Positions 24,290-31,072 of a stretch of 32,896 nt of DNA are shown here, one piece after another. A model generated the notes under the pieces. That model did no database searches, was not told the DNA's origin, and worked only from the letters and a program-made list of their open reading frames with translations. The position numbers and the translations under genes were made by a program. Position 1 is the stretch's first letter. Each line of letters begins with the position of its first letter. Source of the stretch: Nitrospirota bacterium (GTDB lineage Bacteria; Nitrospirota; Thermodesulfovibrionia; Thermodesulfovibrionales; JdFR-85); contig DROX01000205.1 in the NCBI GenBank assembly GCA_011321725.1, positions 1-32,896 of the forward strand, written 5' to 3'.

Positions 24290-25359
24290 CAGTACTGCTT
24301 ACAACCCTCTTTGTATCATCTCTATATGCTATGCCAGTGGAGGTAACCATAAGAAATGGTACTACCAGAGATGTGCTTCCTAACTATCCCTTCACCATAC
24401 ATATGCTCAACAAGACCGGTAAAGAAACCAGCAAACTGGATCTCAGGACAGACTCTAAAGGGCTTTACAGGGGAGATCTTCCCTTTGGCAAGGACACCGT
24501 CCTTCTCGCCAGGGCAACCTACAGAGGCGTAACATATGAAACAACATCATTTAAAAAGATCAAAGATACACTTGTTGCAGAGCTCACTGTCTATGAAATA
24601 ACCGACAGGGCTGACAATATAACCATCCCCCACAGGACACTGGTGGTCTCACCACAGAACGACCATACAGTGCAGGTCTTTGAGATAATACAGCTGAAAA
24701 ACAAAGGTACCAGAACATTTGTAGGCCGTTACAACGATGAACTTGATACACATCAGGTGCTTTACATCCCCATGCCATTGGGATACCGTTTGAACCACCT
24801 CCAGGGCATTGATTCCAGAAAGGTATTGACATACAACAGGGCTATAATCACAGAGGAGAAGCTCCCCCCTGGAGAGCGGGAGATAGTGCTCGGGTATCTC
24901 CTGAGAAGTGACACAGGCCTTTTTGATCTCTCCCTCGTCTCTGACGGAAACAAGCCAGAACCGGAACAGGCCACAGTGCTTCTACTGAAAAACAACAACT
25001 GGAGGCTAAAATCAGGGGCACTTGAGTTTTCCGGTGAAACCGATTTTTATGGTAAACTCTATCAATCATGGACTGGCAAGGGATCGGACATACTTAAAAT
25101 CAAACTCTATAGCCCTGCCTACAGGGACCGGACCTTTACATGGGCCTTAGCGATTATTGGAGGTGTCCTTTTAAGTGCAATGCTGATGTTCCTGGGAGGC
25201 AAAAGGATACGCCTCTATTATACTCTGAAAGAAAAGGACAGGATAATGAATACCCTCTCTGCCCTGAAGGCCACAGGTGGGGAGGACGGCTATTACCAGC
25301 CAATAATAAAGATTCTTGAGGAGCGTCTCAGCGAGATAAACAGAAGAATGGCAAGTTGA
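24268..25359 (+). CDS. Ccm-linked exported beta-rich membrane-anchored protein
   Basis: 363-residue protein of no family I can name with confidence. Signal peptide 1-21 (cleavage after SLYA), then about 270 residues of beta-rich sequence, first like a carboxypeptidase regulatory (Ig/transthyretin-like) domain (VTIRNGTTRDVLPNYPFTIHML), then a region ending near 280. One helix (about 291-310) anchors it and a short cytoplasmic coiled tail with KEKDRIMNTLSALK and ILEERLSEINRR follows. It has no Cys in the periplasmic part, so it is not a thiol enzyme. Its place inside the tightly overlapping operon between the CcmI-like gene and ccmA suggests an accessory role in haem or apoprotein handling. Confidence 0.7.
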   Translation: MWKKTILTVLLTTLFVSSLYAMPVEVTIRNGTTRDVLPNYPFTIHMLNKTGKETSKLDLRTDSKGLYRGDLPFGKDTVLLARATYRGVTYETTSFKKIKDTLVAELTVYEITDRADNITIPHRTLVVSPQNDHTVQVFEIIQLKNKGTRTFVGRYNDELDTHQVLYIPMPLGYRLNHLQGIDSRKVLTYNRAIITEEKLPPGEREIVLGYLLRSDTGLFDLSLVSDGNKPEPEQATVLLLKNNNWRLKSGALEFSGETDFYGKLYQSWTGKGSDILKIKLYSPAYRDRTFTWALAIIGGVLLSAMLMFLGGKRIRLYYTLKEKDRIMNTLSALKATGGEDGYYQPIIKILEERLSEINRRMAS

Positions 25360-26042
25360 TGATCCGTCTGATAGATATAAACAAGACATACAGCCTCAGA
25401 CCGGTACTGAAAGATATAAACCTGGACCTCGGTGTGGGAGAGATATTTGTCCTCTTTGGTCATAATGGCGCAGGGAAAACCACCCTGCTGAAGATCGTCT
25501 CCGGTATCATGTCACCTACCAGAGGCAGGGTGGAGGGGCTGGAGAAGGAGCCGATCTGCAATCGCATCTTCTACCTCGGACACAACAATGGCTTATACAG
25601 TGAACTCACCGTTTTGGAGAATGTCCGTTTCTTCCAGCGGTTGTTCAGTGGTGGAAATGGTGATAATACCATCATCAAGAAGAACCTTTCAGAGTTCGGG
25701 CTGTGGCAGAGAAGAAATGACAGGGTAAGATCACTATCCCAGGGAATGAAAAGACGGCTTGCCCTGATGAAGACACTCATTTGTGATTCTGGTTTCATTG
25801 TGCTTGACGAACCCTTCACAGGCCTGGACCTCAGATGGAAAGACACCATCGTAGAAAAGATCCTTTCACTCAGACAGAGGGGGACCACCGTACTGATCAC
25901 CACACATCTTGTAGAGGAAGGCCTGAGGCTTGCCGACAGGGTCGGATTCCTTGAGGAAGGTAAACTGACCCTGATACGAAAAAGGACCGAGATAGACGAA
26001 CTACAGATAAGGGAGATGCTGAAGGGTGAGGTTTGCAGCTAA
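25359..26042 (+). CDS. ccmA: Haem exporter ATP-binding protein CcmA
   Basis: 227-residue ABC ATPase. Walker A GHNGAGKTT (34-42), signature LSQGMKRRLALMKTL, Walker B FIVLDEPFTGLD, and switch histidine in TTHLVEEG. CcmA with CcmB and CcmC releases haem-loaded CcmE. The ATG at 25359 overlaps the previous stop (TGATG); a TTG at 25356 is less likely. It overlaps ccmB by 17 nt. No unusual residues seen. Confidence 0.93.
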   Translation: MIRLIDINKTYSLRPVLKDINLDLGVGEIFVLFGHNGAGKTTLLKIVSGIMSPTRGRVEGLEKEPICNRIFYLGHNNGLYSELTVLENVRFFQRLFSGGNGDNTIIKKNLSEFGLWQRRNDRVRSLSQGMKRRLALMKTLICDSGFIVLDEPFTGLDLRWKDTIVEKILSLRQRGTTVLITTHLVEEGLRLADRVGFLEEGKLTLIRKRTEIDELQIREMLKGEVCS

Positions 26043-26706
26043 CATATTCCTGGTGGTAAAGAAGGATCTTCTCCTTGAATTGAGAGGGAAAGAGGCATTG
26101 AGCATAATGATCTTTCTGTCGCTACTGCTACTTGTGGTGTTCAATCTTGCAGTGGATATCAACAGGGATAATGTCTCTGAACTTGTCTCAGGGATTCTCT
26201 GGGTGATATTTGCCTTCTCCGGGATTCTTGGCATGGGCAAGACCTCCCTTTCAGAAAGAGACGACGATGCCTATCTGAACGTTGTATTTTCTTCTGTATC
26301 CATGGAAAGTTTCTTCTTTGCCAAAGTACTCAGCAACCTCCTCTTTTTAATGATCATGGAACTATTCACCATTGTTTTCTTTGTGGTACTCTTTGACTAT
26401 GAGAGGCTCTTTTCTGCACTGCCAGGCCTCTCAATCCCCCTGTTACTTGGAAGTTTCGGATTCTCCGTTGTGGGTACCCTGTTCTCTTTTCTTTCCACGG
26501 GATCAAGGTTCGGGGAGATAATACTGCCACTGCTTTTTCTTCCCCTTGTGGTCCCGGTCCTGATAGGTGGTGTTTCATCCACAGACATCATCCTTAATGG
26601 TTCAGCAGGTGATACCCCTGGCAAGTGGCTGAAGATACTCCTTGTCTTTGACATGCTTTATCTTTCAATATCTTTGATACTCTTCAGGTATCTCGTGGAG
26701 GAATAA
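26026..26706 (+). CDS. ccmB: Haem exporter membrane protein CcmB
   Basis: 226-residue polytopic membrane protein with six hydrophobic segments, the CcmB pattern: MRFAANIFLVVKKDLLLELRGKEALSIMIFLSLLLLVVF at the N-terminus, and FGEIILPLLFLPLVVPVLIGGV near residue 165-186, the best conserved part of the family. It forms the permease with CcmA. GTG start at 26026 overlaps ccmA by 17 nt. A gap of 71 nt to ccmC holds a possible micro-ORF. Confidence 0.92.
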   Translation: MRFAANIFLVVKKDLLLELRGKEALSIMIFLSLLLLVVFNLAVDINRDNVSELVSGILWVIFAFSGILGMGKTSLSERDDDAYLNVVFSSVSMESFFFAKVLSNLLFLMIMELFTIVFFVVLFDYERLFSALPGLSIPLLLGSFGFSVVGTLFSFLSTGSRFGEIILPLLFLPLVVPVLIGGVSSTDIILNGSAGDTPGKWLKILLVFDMLYLSISLILFRYLVEE

Positions 26707-26709
26707 ATT

Positions 26710-26781
26710 ATGAGAGATAGTTCACAAAACATGATAACTACAGACAGTTTCACTATTTATGGGATGGAATTAAAACCATGA
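26710..26781 (+). CDS. Possible 23-codon leader ORF coupled to ccmC
   Basis: ATG at 26710 has GGAGG 8 nt upstream and opens a 23-residue frame (starts MRDSSQNM, ends MELKP) whose TGA overlaps the ccmC ATG. ccmC itself has only a weak ribosome-binding site, so translation of this short frame may feed ribosomes to ccmC. The peptide has no Cys and no clear helix; it may have no function of its own. Confidence 0.35.
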   Translation: MRDSSQNMITTDSFTIYGMELKP

Positions 26782-27455
26782 GATACAGAAAGATTATTAA
26801 GGCATTATCGCTTCTGCTATTTTTCCTGTTCCCTGTAAATTTCTACCTGATCTTCCAGGTCGCACCAACGGAGCGGATCATGGGAGATGTACAGCGCATA
26901 TTCTATCTCCACCTGTCCCTTGCCATAAGCGCCTATATCGGCTTTGGTGTGCTTTTTGTGGCAAGTATCCTTTTTCTGATAAAAAAGAATATCCTCTACG
27001 ACGTGCTGGCCTCATCAGCAGGAGAGGTGGGGCTCATCTTCTCCACCCTTGTACTCATAACAGGTTCATTCTGGGCAAGGCCTGTCTGGAATGTATGGTG
27101 GACATGGGACCCACGGCTTGTTACGGTACTCATACTCTGGTTCATATACCTGGGATACTTTCTCCTCAGGAAATCCCTGCCCGAAAGAATGAAAAAGGCC
27201 AGATACTCTGCCATTGTTGGAATACTCGGGTTTCTTGATGTACCCGTTGTCAGGCTTGCAACAAAGTGGTGGAGATCTATCCACCCAAGACTATCAAAGG
27301 AGGGTGGCGGACTTGACCCATTGATGGTAAAGGTCTTGCTGTTCAGCCTTTTCACCTTTGTTGTCTTTACCATTGCGCTTATATATTTCAGGTTCAGGGT
27401 TGCACTGGTAGAAGAACGGATAACCTCAATACTTAACCGAATGGAGGAGTCATGA
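26778..27455 (+). CDS. ccmC: Haem handling membrane protein CcmC
   Basis: 225-residue polytopic membrane protein that presents haem to CcmE. WWD motif at about 103-113 (VWNVWWTWDPRL), and the two external haem-ligand histidines H45 (YLHLSLA) and H169 (SIHPRL). Six helices are expected. Length is near the family norm (about 230-245). ATG at 26778 overlaps the stop of a possible leader ORF; its own TGA overlaps ccmD. Confidence 0.94.
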   Translation: MRYRKIIKALSLLLFFLFPVNFYLIFQVAPTERIMGDVQRIFYLHLSLAISAYIGFGVLFVASILFLIKKNILYDVLASSAGEVGLIFSTLVLITGSFWARPVWNVWWTWDPRLVTVLILWFIYLGYFLLRKSLPERMKKARYSAIVGILGFLDVPVVRLATKWWRSIHPRLSKEGGGLDPLMVKVLLFSLFTFVVFTIALIYFRFRVALVEERITSILNRMEES

Positions 27456-27592
27456 ACAACATGTTTTTTCTCTTTGGTGCCTACTCGGTAGCCTGGCTTG
27501 TGGTGGCAGGCTATCTCTTTGTCAACCTCAAGAGGCTGCGGAATATTGAAGATAGGATTGAAGATATGGAGGATATCGTCGGGAAAAAATGA
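27452..27592 (+). CDS. ccmD: Small membrane protein CcmD
   Basis: 46-residue protein too short for most gene callers: one membrane helix (FGAYSVAWLVVAGYLFVNL, about 8-26) then a charged helix (KRLRNIEDRIEDMEDIVGKK). This is the CcmD shape; CcmD stabilises the CcmABC-CcmE complex. Its ATG overlaps the ccmC stop, and GGAGG lies 7 nt upstream. It ends the ccm operon. Confidence 0.85.
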   Translation: MNNMFFLFGAYSVAWLVVAGYLFVNLKRLRNIEDRIEDMEDIVGKK

Positions 27593-27672
27593 GATAACTG
27601 TTAAACCCTTTATCAAATAGTATAACAGGATCCAAAGGCAATGCGGGTGTAGTTCCCCTCTCCTGTCACTTC

Positions 27673-27708
27673 AAAAAAAAGGCAGCCAGGGGGAGGACTG
27701 ACTGCCTT
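27673..27708 (-). terminator. Rho-independent terminator of the membrane nucleotidyltransferase gene
   Basis: AAGGCAG (27679-27685) pairs with CTGCCTT (27702-27708), and CAG/CTG extend the stem past one mismatch, with an 8-nt loop. On the minus strand eight T follow directly (A-run 27673-27680). It lies 29 nt after the stop at 27738. Confidence 0.85.
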
Positions 27709-27737
27709 AGAGGAAGGGAGGTAACGAGGCTTAAACC

Positions 27738-28964
27738 TCAGGAGATGATGCAATTCCTGTAAGCAGGGTTTTTAATCCTTTGGTACTCACCTCTTTTCAT
27801 ACAAAGAACGTCCTTGATAAGATTCTTTATCTCTACACTGAATCCAGCATACTGCACTATCTCAAGAAAAAGCCCTGTTGAGAGTTTTCTGAGCCTGTGA
27901 TACTGACTTTCTGATATCTCCTTAACATCTGCCCTAACCATATTCACCACATCCTCTATAACCGCTGCCGTTTCATCACCGTAAACCCTTTGGGCAAAAT
28001 ATACTACATCCGTCTTTGTGAGAGGCATATATCCATGGACTGGAAGGGTTATGTAAAGCATCTTTATGATTACATTAAGCAACCTCTCAGCAGGCCCATG
28101 TCCCAGACATACTCCCCTTTGAGCGCATGCACCAGAGAAAGAATGAGCCCTTCTTATATCCCTGCTTAGGTCCTTTAGAGAGCCATAATACTGGGTAAGG
28201 ATTCCGTTATAGAGTGCTCTGATAATGTATCTCCTTGTTGGCAATCCTGCCTTACAGGAGGACTCTATCCTTTCAAGAAAACCATCAGAGTACAGTCTAA
28301 GTCCGTACCTCAATGAATAGGAGAAAGGTGAAGAATCACGGAACTCGTCTCTGACAAGCTTTTCGTTGAGAACCGTAAACTCCATCTTAATGTTGTTACC
28401 ACGGTCTTCAAACTGCTCATCTATCTCTTTCTGGAAGACAACCTCACGGACCGTGTTATACCCCTTCTTCTTGCATATCAGGACAACATCCCTGTCAGAG
28501 TTCCTGGATGCCTTCCCGTAGACACTACTACCTACAAGCACAATGGCATGCAAAAGACTACGGTAGGGTCTCAGGAAGGAAAGCTCTTTTTCCATCTCTT
28601 CAACCCTATCCTTGCCCGCAAGGGAGTGGGACCTTACCACGGGGAGTGAAACATCTCCGGTCCTCCTGTCATAGAGAAACTCCCCGATCCATCTGGTTAT
28701 TAACCTGCCACCATAGGCAAGAAACAGGGCGTAAAGGATCCCAAACAGTATACTACCAAATATTACAACCTGCTCAAGAAGACATGGTTCATCATGATTA
28801 TAGGTTAAACCTGTCAGGAGCTGTGTTGCACCATAACCTCCTGTAAACAAACCAAGGGGAAGTCCTGCAATGAAAAATACAAAGGGAAGGGACCACTCAA
28901 CAAGCCTTCTCCTGTAGCTGCCGTTGTAAGTTCCTGTTGCCTCCTTTGCTATCAACTTATCCAT
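27738..28964 (-). CDS. Membrane-anchored nucleotidyltransferase with helical C-terminal domain
   Basis: 408-residue protein of unusual build. Two membrane helices (about 25-48 and 65-88), a linker, then a pol-beta-type nucleotidyltransferase core: GSSVYGKASRNSDRDVVLI (145-163) with D157 and D159 as metal ligands, and IKMEFTVL near 192-199 as third strand. The C-terminal 200 residues are mainly helical with several Cys and may be a HEPN-like or substrate-binding part, which I cannot confirm. Likely reaction: NMP transfer to RNA, protein or a small molecule. A TACTAT box ends 6 nt before the ATG with no Shine-Dalgarno sequence, so it is probably leaderless, and four TTCA repeats lie upstream. 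It is therefore coregulated with the divergent Met-rich protein locus. Confidence 0.78.
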   Translation of the reverse strand: MDKLIAKEATGTYNGSYRRRLVEWSLPFVFFIAGLPLGLFTGGYGATQLLTGLTYNHDEPCLLEQVVIFGSILFGILYALFLAYGGRLITRWIGEFLYDRRTGDVSLPVVRSHSLAGKDRVEEMEKELSFLRPYRSLLHAIVLVGSSVYGKASRNSDRDVVLICKKKGYNTVREVVFQKEIDEQFEDRGNNIKMEFTVLNEKLVRDEFRDSSPFSYSLRYGLRLYSDGFLERIESSCKAGLPTRRYIIRALYNGILTQYYGSLKDLSRDIRRAHSFSGACAQRGVCLGHGPAERLLNVIIKMLYITLPVHGYMPLTKTDVVYFAQRVYGDETAAVIEDVVNMVRADVKEISESQYHRLRKLSTGLFLEIVQYAGFSVEIKNLIKDVLCMKRGEYQRIKNPAYRNCIIS

Positions 28965-28970
28965 GTCTTG

Positions 28971-29086
28971 ATAGTATTATTTTTTTGTGAAGATAAGATG
29001 AAGATATTCTGAAGATTTTGTGAAGATAGGACTTCATAATTTATTCACAATTCCTTCATATTCCCTTCGTATTTATGTGATATCAT
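28971..29086. promoter_or_regulatory. Divergent promoter with 4+4 TTCA repeats
   Basis: Minus strand: four repeats (TTCACAA, TTCAGAA, TTCATCT, TTCACAA; the nearest to the gene is the complement of 28985-28991) at exact 11-bp steps, then 8 bp to TACTAT (28971-28976). Plus strand: TTCATAA (29033), TTCACAA (29044), TTCATAT (29055), TTCGTAT (29066), 11-bp steps, then 8 bp to TATCAT (29081-29086). The two sets point away from each other, so one regulator would drive both genes. Confidence 0.8.
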
Positions 29087-29113
29087 TAAGACAATGAAAG
29101 GAGGTGTAATGTG

Positions 29114-29347
29114 ATGCACGGAGCAGGATTCGGAATGGGAGGTTTTGGCTTTGGCTGGATATTCATGATACTTTTCTGGGTTCTGGTAATAGCAGCTGTC
29201 TTCTATACCGTGAGGTACCTTATTGATCGTGGAAGAACTGTTACGGTTGAAAAAGACAGGGCAGAGGATATCCTCCGGAGGCGATTTGCCAGTGGTGAGA
29301 TTGACAAAAAGGAGTACGAAGAAAAAATGAGGCTGATTGGAAGCTGA
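29114..29347 (+). CDS. Small membrane protein with C-terminal SHOCT domain
   Basis: 77-residue protein: Gly/Phe/Met-rich N-terminus (MHGAGFGMGGFGFGW), one membrane helix (about 15-36), and a C-terminal SHOCT domain (AEDILRRRFASGEIDKKEYEEKM). SHOCT proteins of this size are common beside copper and cytochrome genes; the domain is thought to aid oligomerisation. ATG at 29114 is 8 nt past GGAGGT; a GTG at 29111 is equally spaced within error. First gene of the plus-strand unit behind the four-repeat promoter. Confidence 0.83.
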   Translation: MHGAGFGMGGFGFGWIFMILFWVLVIAAVFYTVRYLIDRGRTVTVEKDRAEDILRRRFASGEIDKKEYEEKMRLIGS

Positions 29348-29370
29348 TTGGAAAAGGCGAAAAACCTAAA

Positions 29371-29446
29371 ACCACAGAGTACACAGAGCGGTTTCACCAT
29401 ACTCCATAATTATTTGTAAGCAGTGTCTCTCCATGCCCTCTGTGGT
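29371..29446. repeat. Inverted repeat, possibly a dispersed REP-like element
   Basis: ACCACAGAG (29371-29379), followed by TACACAGAG, is inverted as CTCTGTGGT (29438-29446). Sequences of the CCACAGAG-N-ACACAGAG type are often dispersed in bacterial genomes. Only one copy is in the window, so dispersal cannot be shown here. It lies between the SHOCT gene and the first micropeptide. Confidence 0.45.
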
Positions 29447-29452
29447 AAAAAA

Positions 29453-29707
29453 GAAAGGAGGTGAAGCCATGAAGATCAAAAAGGTGACAAAAAAGAGTTC
29501 TTCGGCATGCAAGTGTCATAGCTCGTGCTGAGGCAATGGATGGATGGTTAGCAAAAAAGCTCTCTCTAATCCGGATGGATTAAAATGAAGAAACCTGATA
29601 TATCAAAGGAGGAAATTGATTATGAAGCGAATGTTCTTGACACTGATTGTCATTCTCGGACTGATGACAGGCACCGCCTTTGCCCAGATGGGCGGTGGGA
29701 TGATGGG
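29453..29707 (+). repeat. Direct repeat copy 1: micropeptide plus start of Met-rich gene
   Basis: About 255 bp repeated at 31260-31518. Identity is near complete from the ribosome-binding site through the 20-codon frame, lower in the 35-bp spacer, high again from CCGGATGGATTAAAATG through the next ribosome-binding site and first codons of the Met-rich gene, then decays to protein-level similarity. It indicates tandem duplication of a micropeptide/Met-rich gene module, with the adenosyltransferase gene between copies. Confidence 0.9.
29469..29531 (+). CDS. 20-residue Cys/His micropeptide, copy 1
   Basis: 63-bp frame with AAAGGAGGTG ahead of the ATG. The peptide has a lysine-rich first half (MKIKKVTKK) and ends SSSACKCHSSC, giving three Cys and one His in seven residues. 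It has no signal peptide or helix. The copy at 31276-31338 is identical at all 63 nucleotides, although flanking sequence has diverged. Possible roles: metal- or haem-binding peptide, substrate of a modifying enzyme, or a leader peptide controlling the Met-rich gene 90 bp downstream. I know of no family to assign it to. The TGA stop is followed by an in-frame extension to 29588 (see findings). Confidence 0.65.
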   Translation: MKIKKVTKKSSSACKCHSSC

Positions 29708-30296
29708 CGGACAGGCAATGATGGGAACAGATCAACAGCAGGCACAGCCGATGCCATACCAGACCTATCCAGGCATGGGATATGGCTATGGAATGGGACC
29801 TGGTATAATGATGGGTCCTGGCATGGGATATGGCATGATGGGTCCAGGCTATGGAATGGGACCGGGCATGATGGGCTACGGTGGTCCTGGAATGGGTATG
29901 ATGGGCGGCATGGGTCGTGGAATGATGATGGGACCTGGCATGATGGGAATGATGCACAATATGATGATGGGTAGAGGCATGATGGGTGGTTATGGTATGG
30001 GACCAATGATGGGCGGACCAGGTATGATGGGAATGGGCCCCATGATGATGGGTCCTGGTATGGGATATGGTATGATGGGCTATGGCTACTCAAAGGCCTA
30101 TCAGAAGTTCCTTGACGAGACAAAGGAACTGAGAAAGCAGCTTAATGAAAAGAGGTTTGACTATTTTGAGGCACTCAGGGATCCCAAAACAAAGCCTGAG
30201 ACCATCTCAAAACTCCGCAGGGAGCTGTATGAACTGAAGAAAAAAATATATGAAAAATCTCCCCTCAAGAACTTTGGTTATTTTGGTTGTTATTAA
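29622..30296 (+). CDS. Met/Gly-rich exported protein, ZraP/CpxP-like C-terminus
   Basis: 224-residue periplasmic protein. Signal peptide MKRMFLTLIVILGLMTGTAFA, then about 130 residues made largely of GMM, GPGMMG and YGMGP units, a sequence suited to binding Cu(I) through methionine sulfur. The last 70 residues form a charged helical hairpin (FLDETKELRKQLNEKRFDYFEALRDP, ETISKLRRELYELKKKIYE) like the Spy/CpxP/ZraP group of metal-responsive periplasmic chaperones. ATG at 29622 is 9 nt from AAAGGAGG; a TTG at 29616 is too close. Paralogue of the 31433 gene. The repeated Met-Gly codons suggest expansion by slippage. Likely role: copper or heavy-metal binding in the envelope. Confidence 0.82.
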   Translation: MKRMFLTLIVILGLMTGTAFAQMGGGMMGGQAMMGTDQQQAQPMPYQTYPGMGYGYGMGPGIMMGPGMGYGMMGPGYGMGPGMMGYGGPGMGMMGGMGRGMMMGPGMMGMMHNMMMGRGMMGGYGMGPMMGGPGMMGMGPMMMGPGMGYGMMGYGYSKAYQKFLDETKELRKQLNEKRFDYFEALRDPKTKPETISKLRRELYELKKKIYEKSPLKNFGYFGCY

Positions 30297-30304
30297 CATG
30301 ATCA

Positions 30305-30326
30305 AGGGCAGGCCATGGCCTGCCCT
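30305..30326. terminator. Hairpin after the Met-rich gene
   Basis: Perfect palindrome AGGGCAGGC (30305-30313), loop CATG, GCCTGCCCT (30318-30326), 9 nt after the stop. No T-run follows, so it may lower, not stop, transcription into the adenosyltransferase gene. The stem resembles that at 3978-4001. Confidence 0.5.
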
Positions 30327-30349
30327 CTGATAAACTCAAGGAGAGTTCA

Positions 30350-31072
30350 GTGGGAATAAGCACAAAAAGAGGAGATGCAGGCTTTACGAGCACTCTATCA
30401 GGCAAAAGGGTACCAAAACACCACATAGTTACAGAGGCTGTGGGTGCTGTAGATGAGGCCAACTCCCTCTTGGGTCTGGCAAGGGCCTCTGTTAAGGAGA
30501 AAAAGATCAAAAGGATAATCCTTCAGACACAGAAGCATCTTTTTACAATAGGGGCTGAACTGTCGCTTTGCGGCAGCAGCAGTAGAAAGCTCGAAAGCAA
30601 GATCGGTATAGATGACCTTAAATGGGTTGAGAGGCTTGTGGATGAATTGGAGGACGCCCTTTCGCTACCTCCAGGGTTTGTTGCCTTCGGACAGGAAATC
30701 ACCTCATCGCATCTTGATGTGGCCCGTACAGGGATACGCAAGGTTGAAAGAATAGTGGTAAAGATGTGTTCAGAGGGTTACATTGAAAACACCTTCACGG
30801 TTAAATACCTGAACCGCATTTCGGACCTTCTTTTCCTGCTTGCTGCATATGAAGAGAAATCCGAGAATGGAAGAAAGGGGCTCTCTCTTTCCAGCCTCAC
30901 CGTACATCTGAACGATTCATTTTTCAGGAAGTGGTTTATCCTTGGAACAGTAACAATTGTTTCACTTGTAATAACGATTTTTCTTCTCCTGCTGTTTCAC
31001 AAACCATCAACCAATCTTTCATATGATGTAATAAAACACATGGAGAATATGCACTCTCCTGCAGGTTCATAA
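30350..31072 (+). CDS. PduO-type cob(I)alamin adenosyltransferase with C-terminal membrane helix
   Basis: 240-residue protein. Residues 1-185 follow the PduO/MMAB ATP:cob(I)alamin adenosyltransferase family: TKRGDAGFTSTLSGKRVPKHH (5-25) as the ATP-binding start, VGAVDEANSLLG, LFTIGAEL, SSHLDVARTGIRKVERIV for LHxARTxxRRAER, and KYLNRISDLLFLLAAYEE for the YLNRLSDLLF motif. Unlike the usual family, residues about 195-220 form a membrane helix (WFILGTVTIVSLVITIFLLLLF) and a short external or internal tail. GTG start at 30350 with AAGGAGAG 5 nt upstream. It could adenosylate cobalamin at the membrane, or be a diverged relative with another nucleotide- or tetrapyrrole-linked role; its place between two Met-rich modules is unexplained. 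Confidence 0.8.
   Translation: MGISTKRGDAGFTSTLSGKRVPKHHIVTEAVGAVDEANSLLGLARASVKEKKIKRIILQTQKHLFTIGAELSLCGSSSRKLESKIGIDDLKWVERLVDELEDALSLPPGFVAFGQEITSSHLDVARTGIRKVERIVVKMCSEGYIENTFTVKYLNRISDLLFLLAAYEEKSENGRKGLSLSSLTVHLNDSFFRKWFILGTVTIVSLVITIFLLLLFHKPSTNLSYDVIKHMENMHSPAGS

Noticed and set aside
26720-26777. TTCACAA between ccmB and ccmC as an internal promoter
   Set aside because: A single heptamer with no partner 11 bp away and no -10 at 8 bp.
29580-29974. His/Ser-rich minus-strand frame (29580-29957) and Asp/Gly-rich plus frame (29585-29974) over the Met-rich gene
   Set aside because: Both are reading-frame shadows of the GMM codon repeats. The plus frame is broken by a TGA in the duplicated copy and neither has a supported start.
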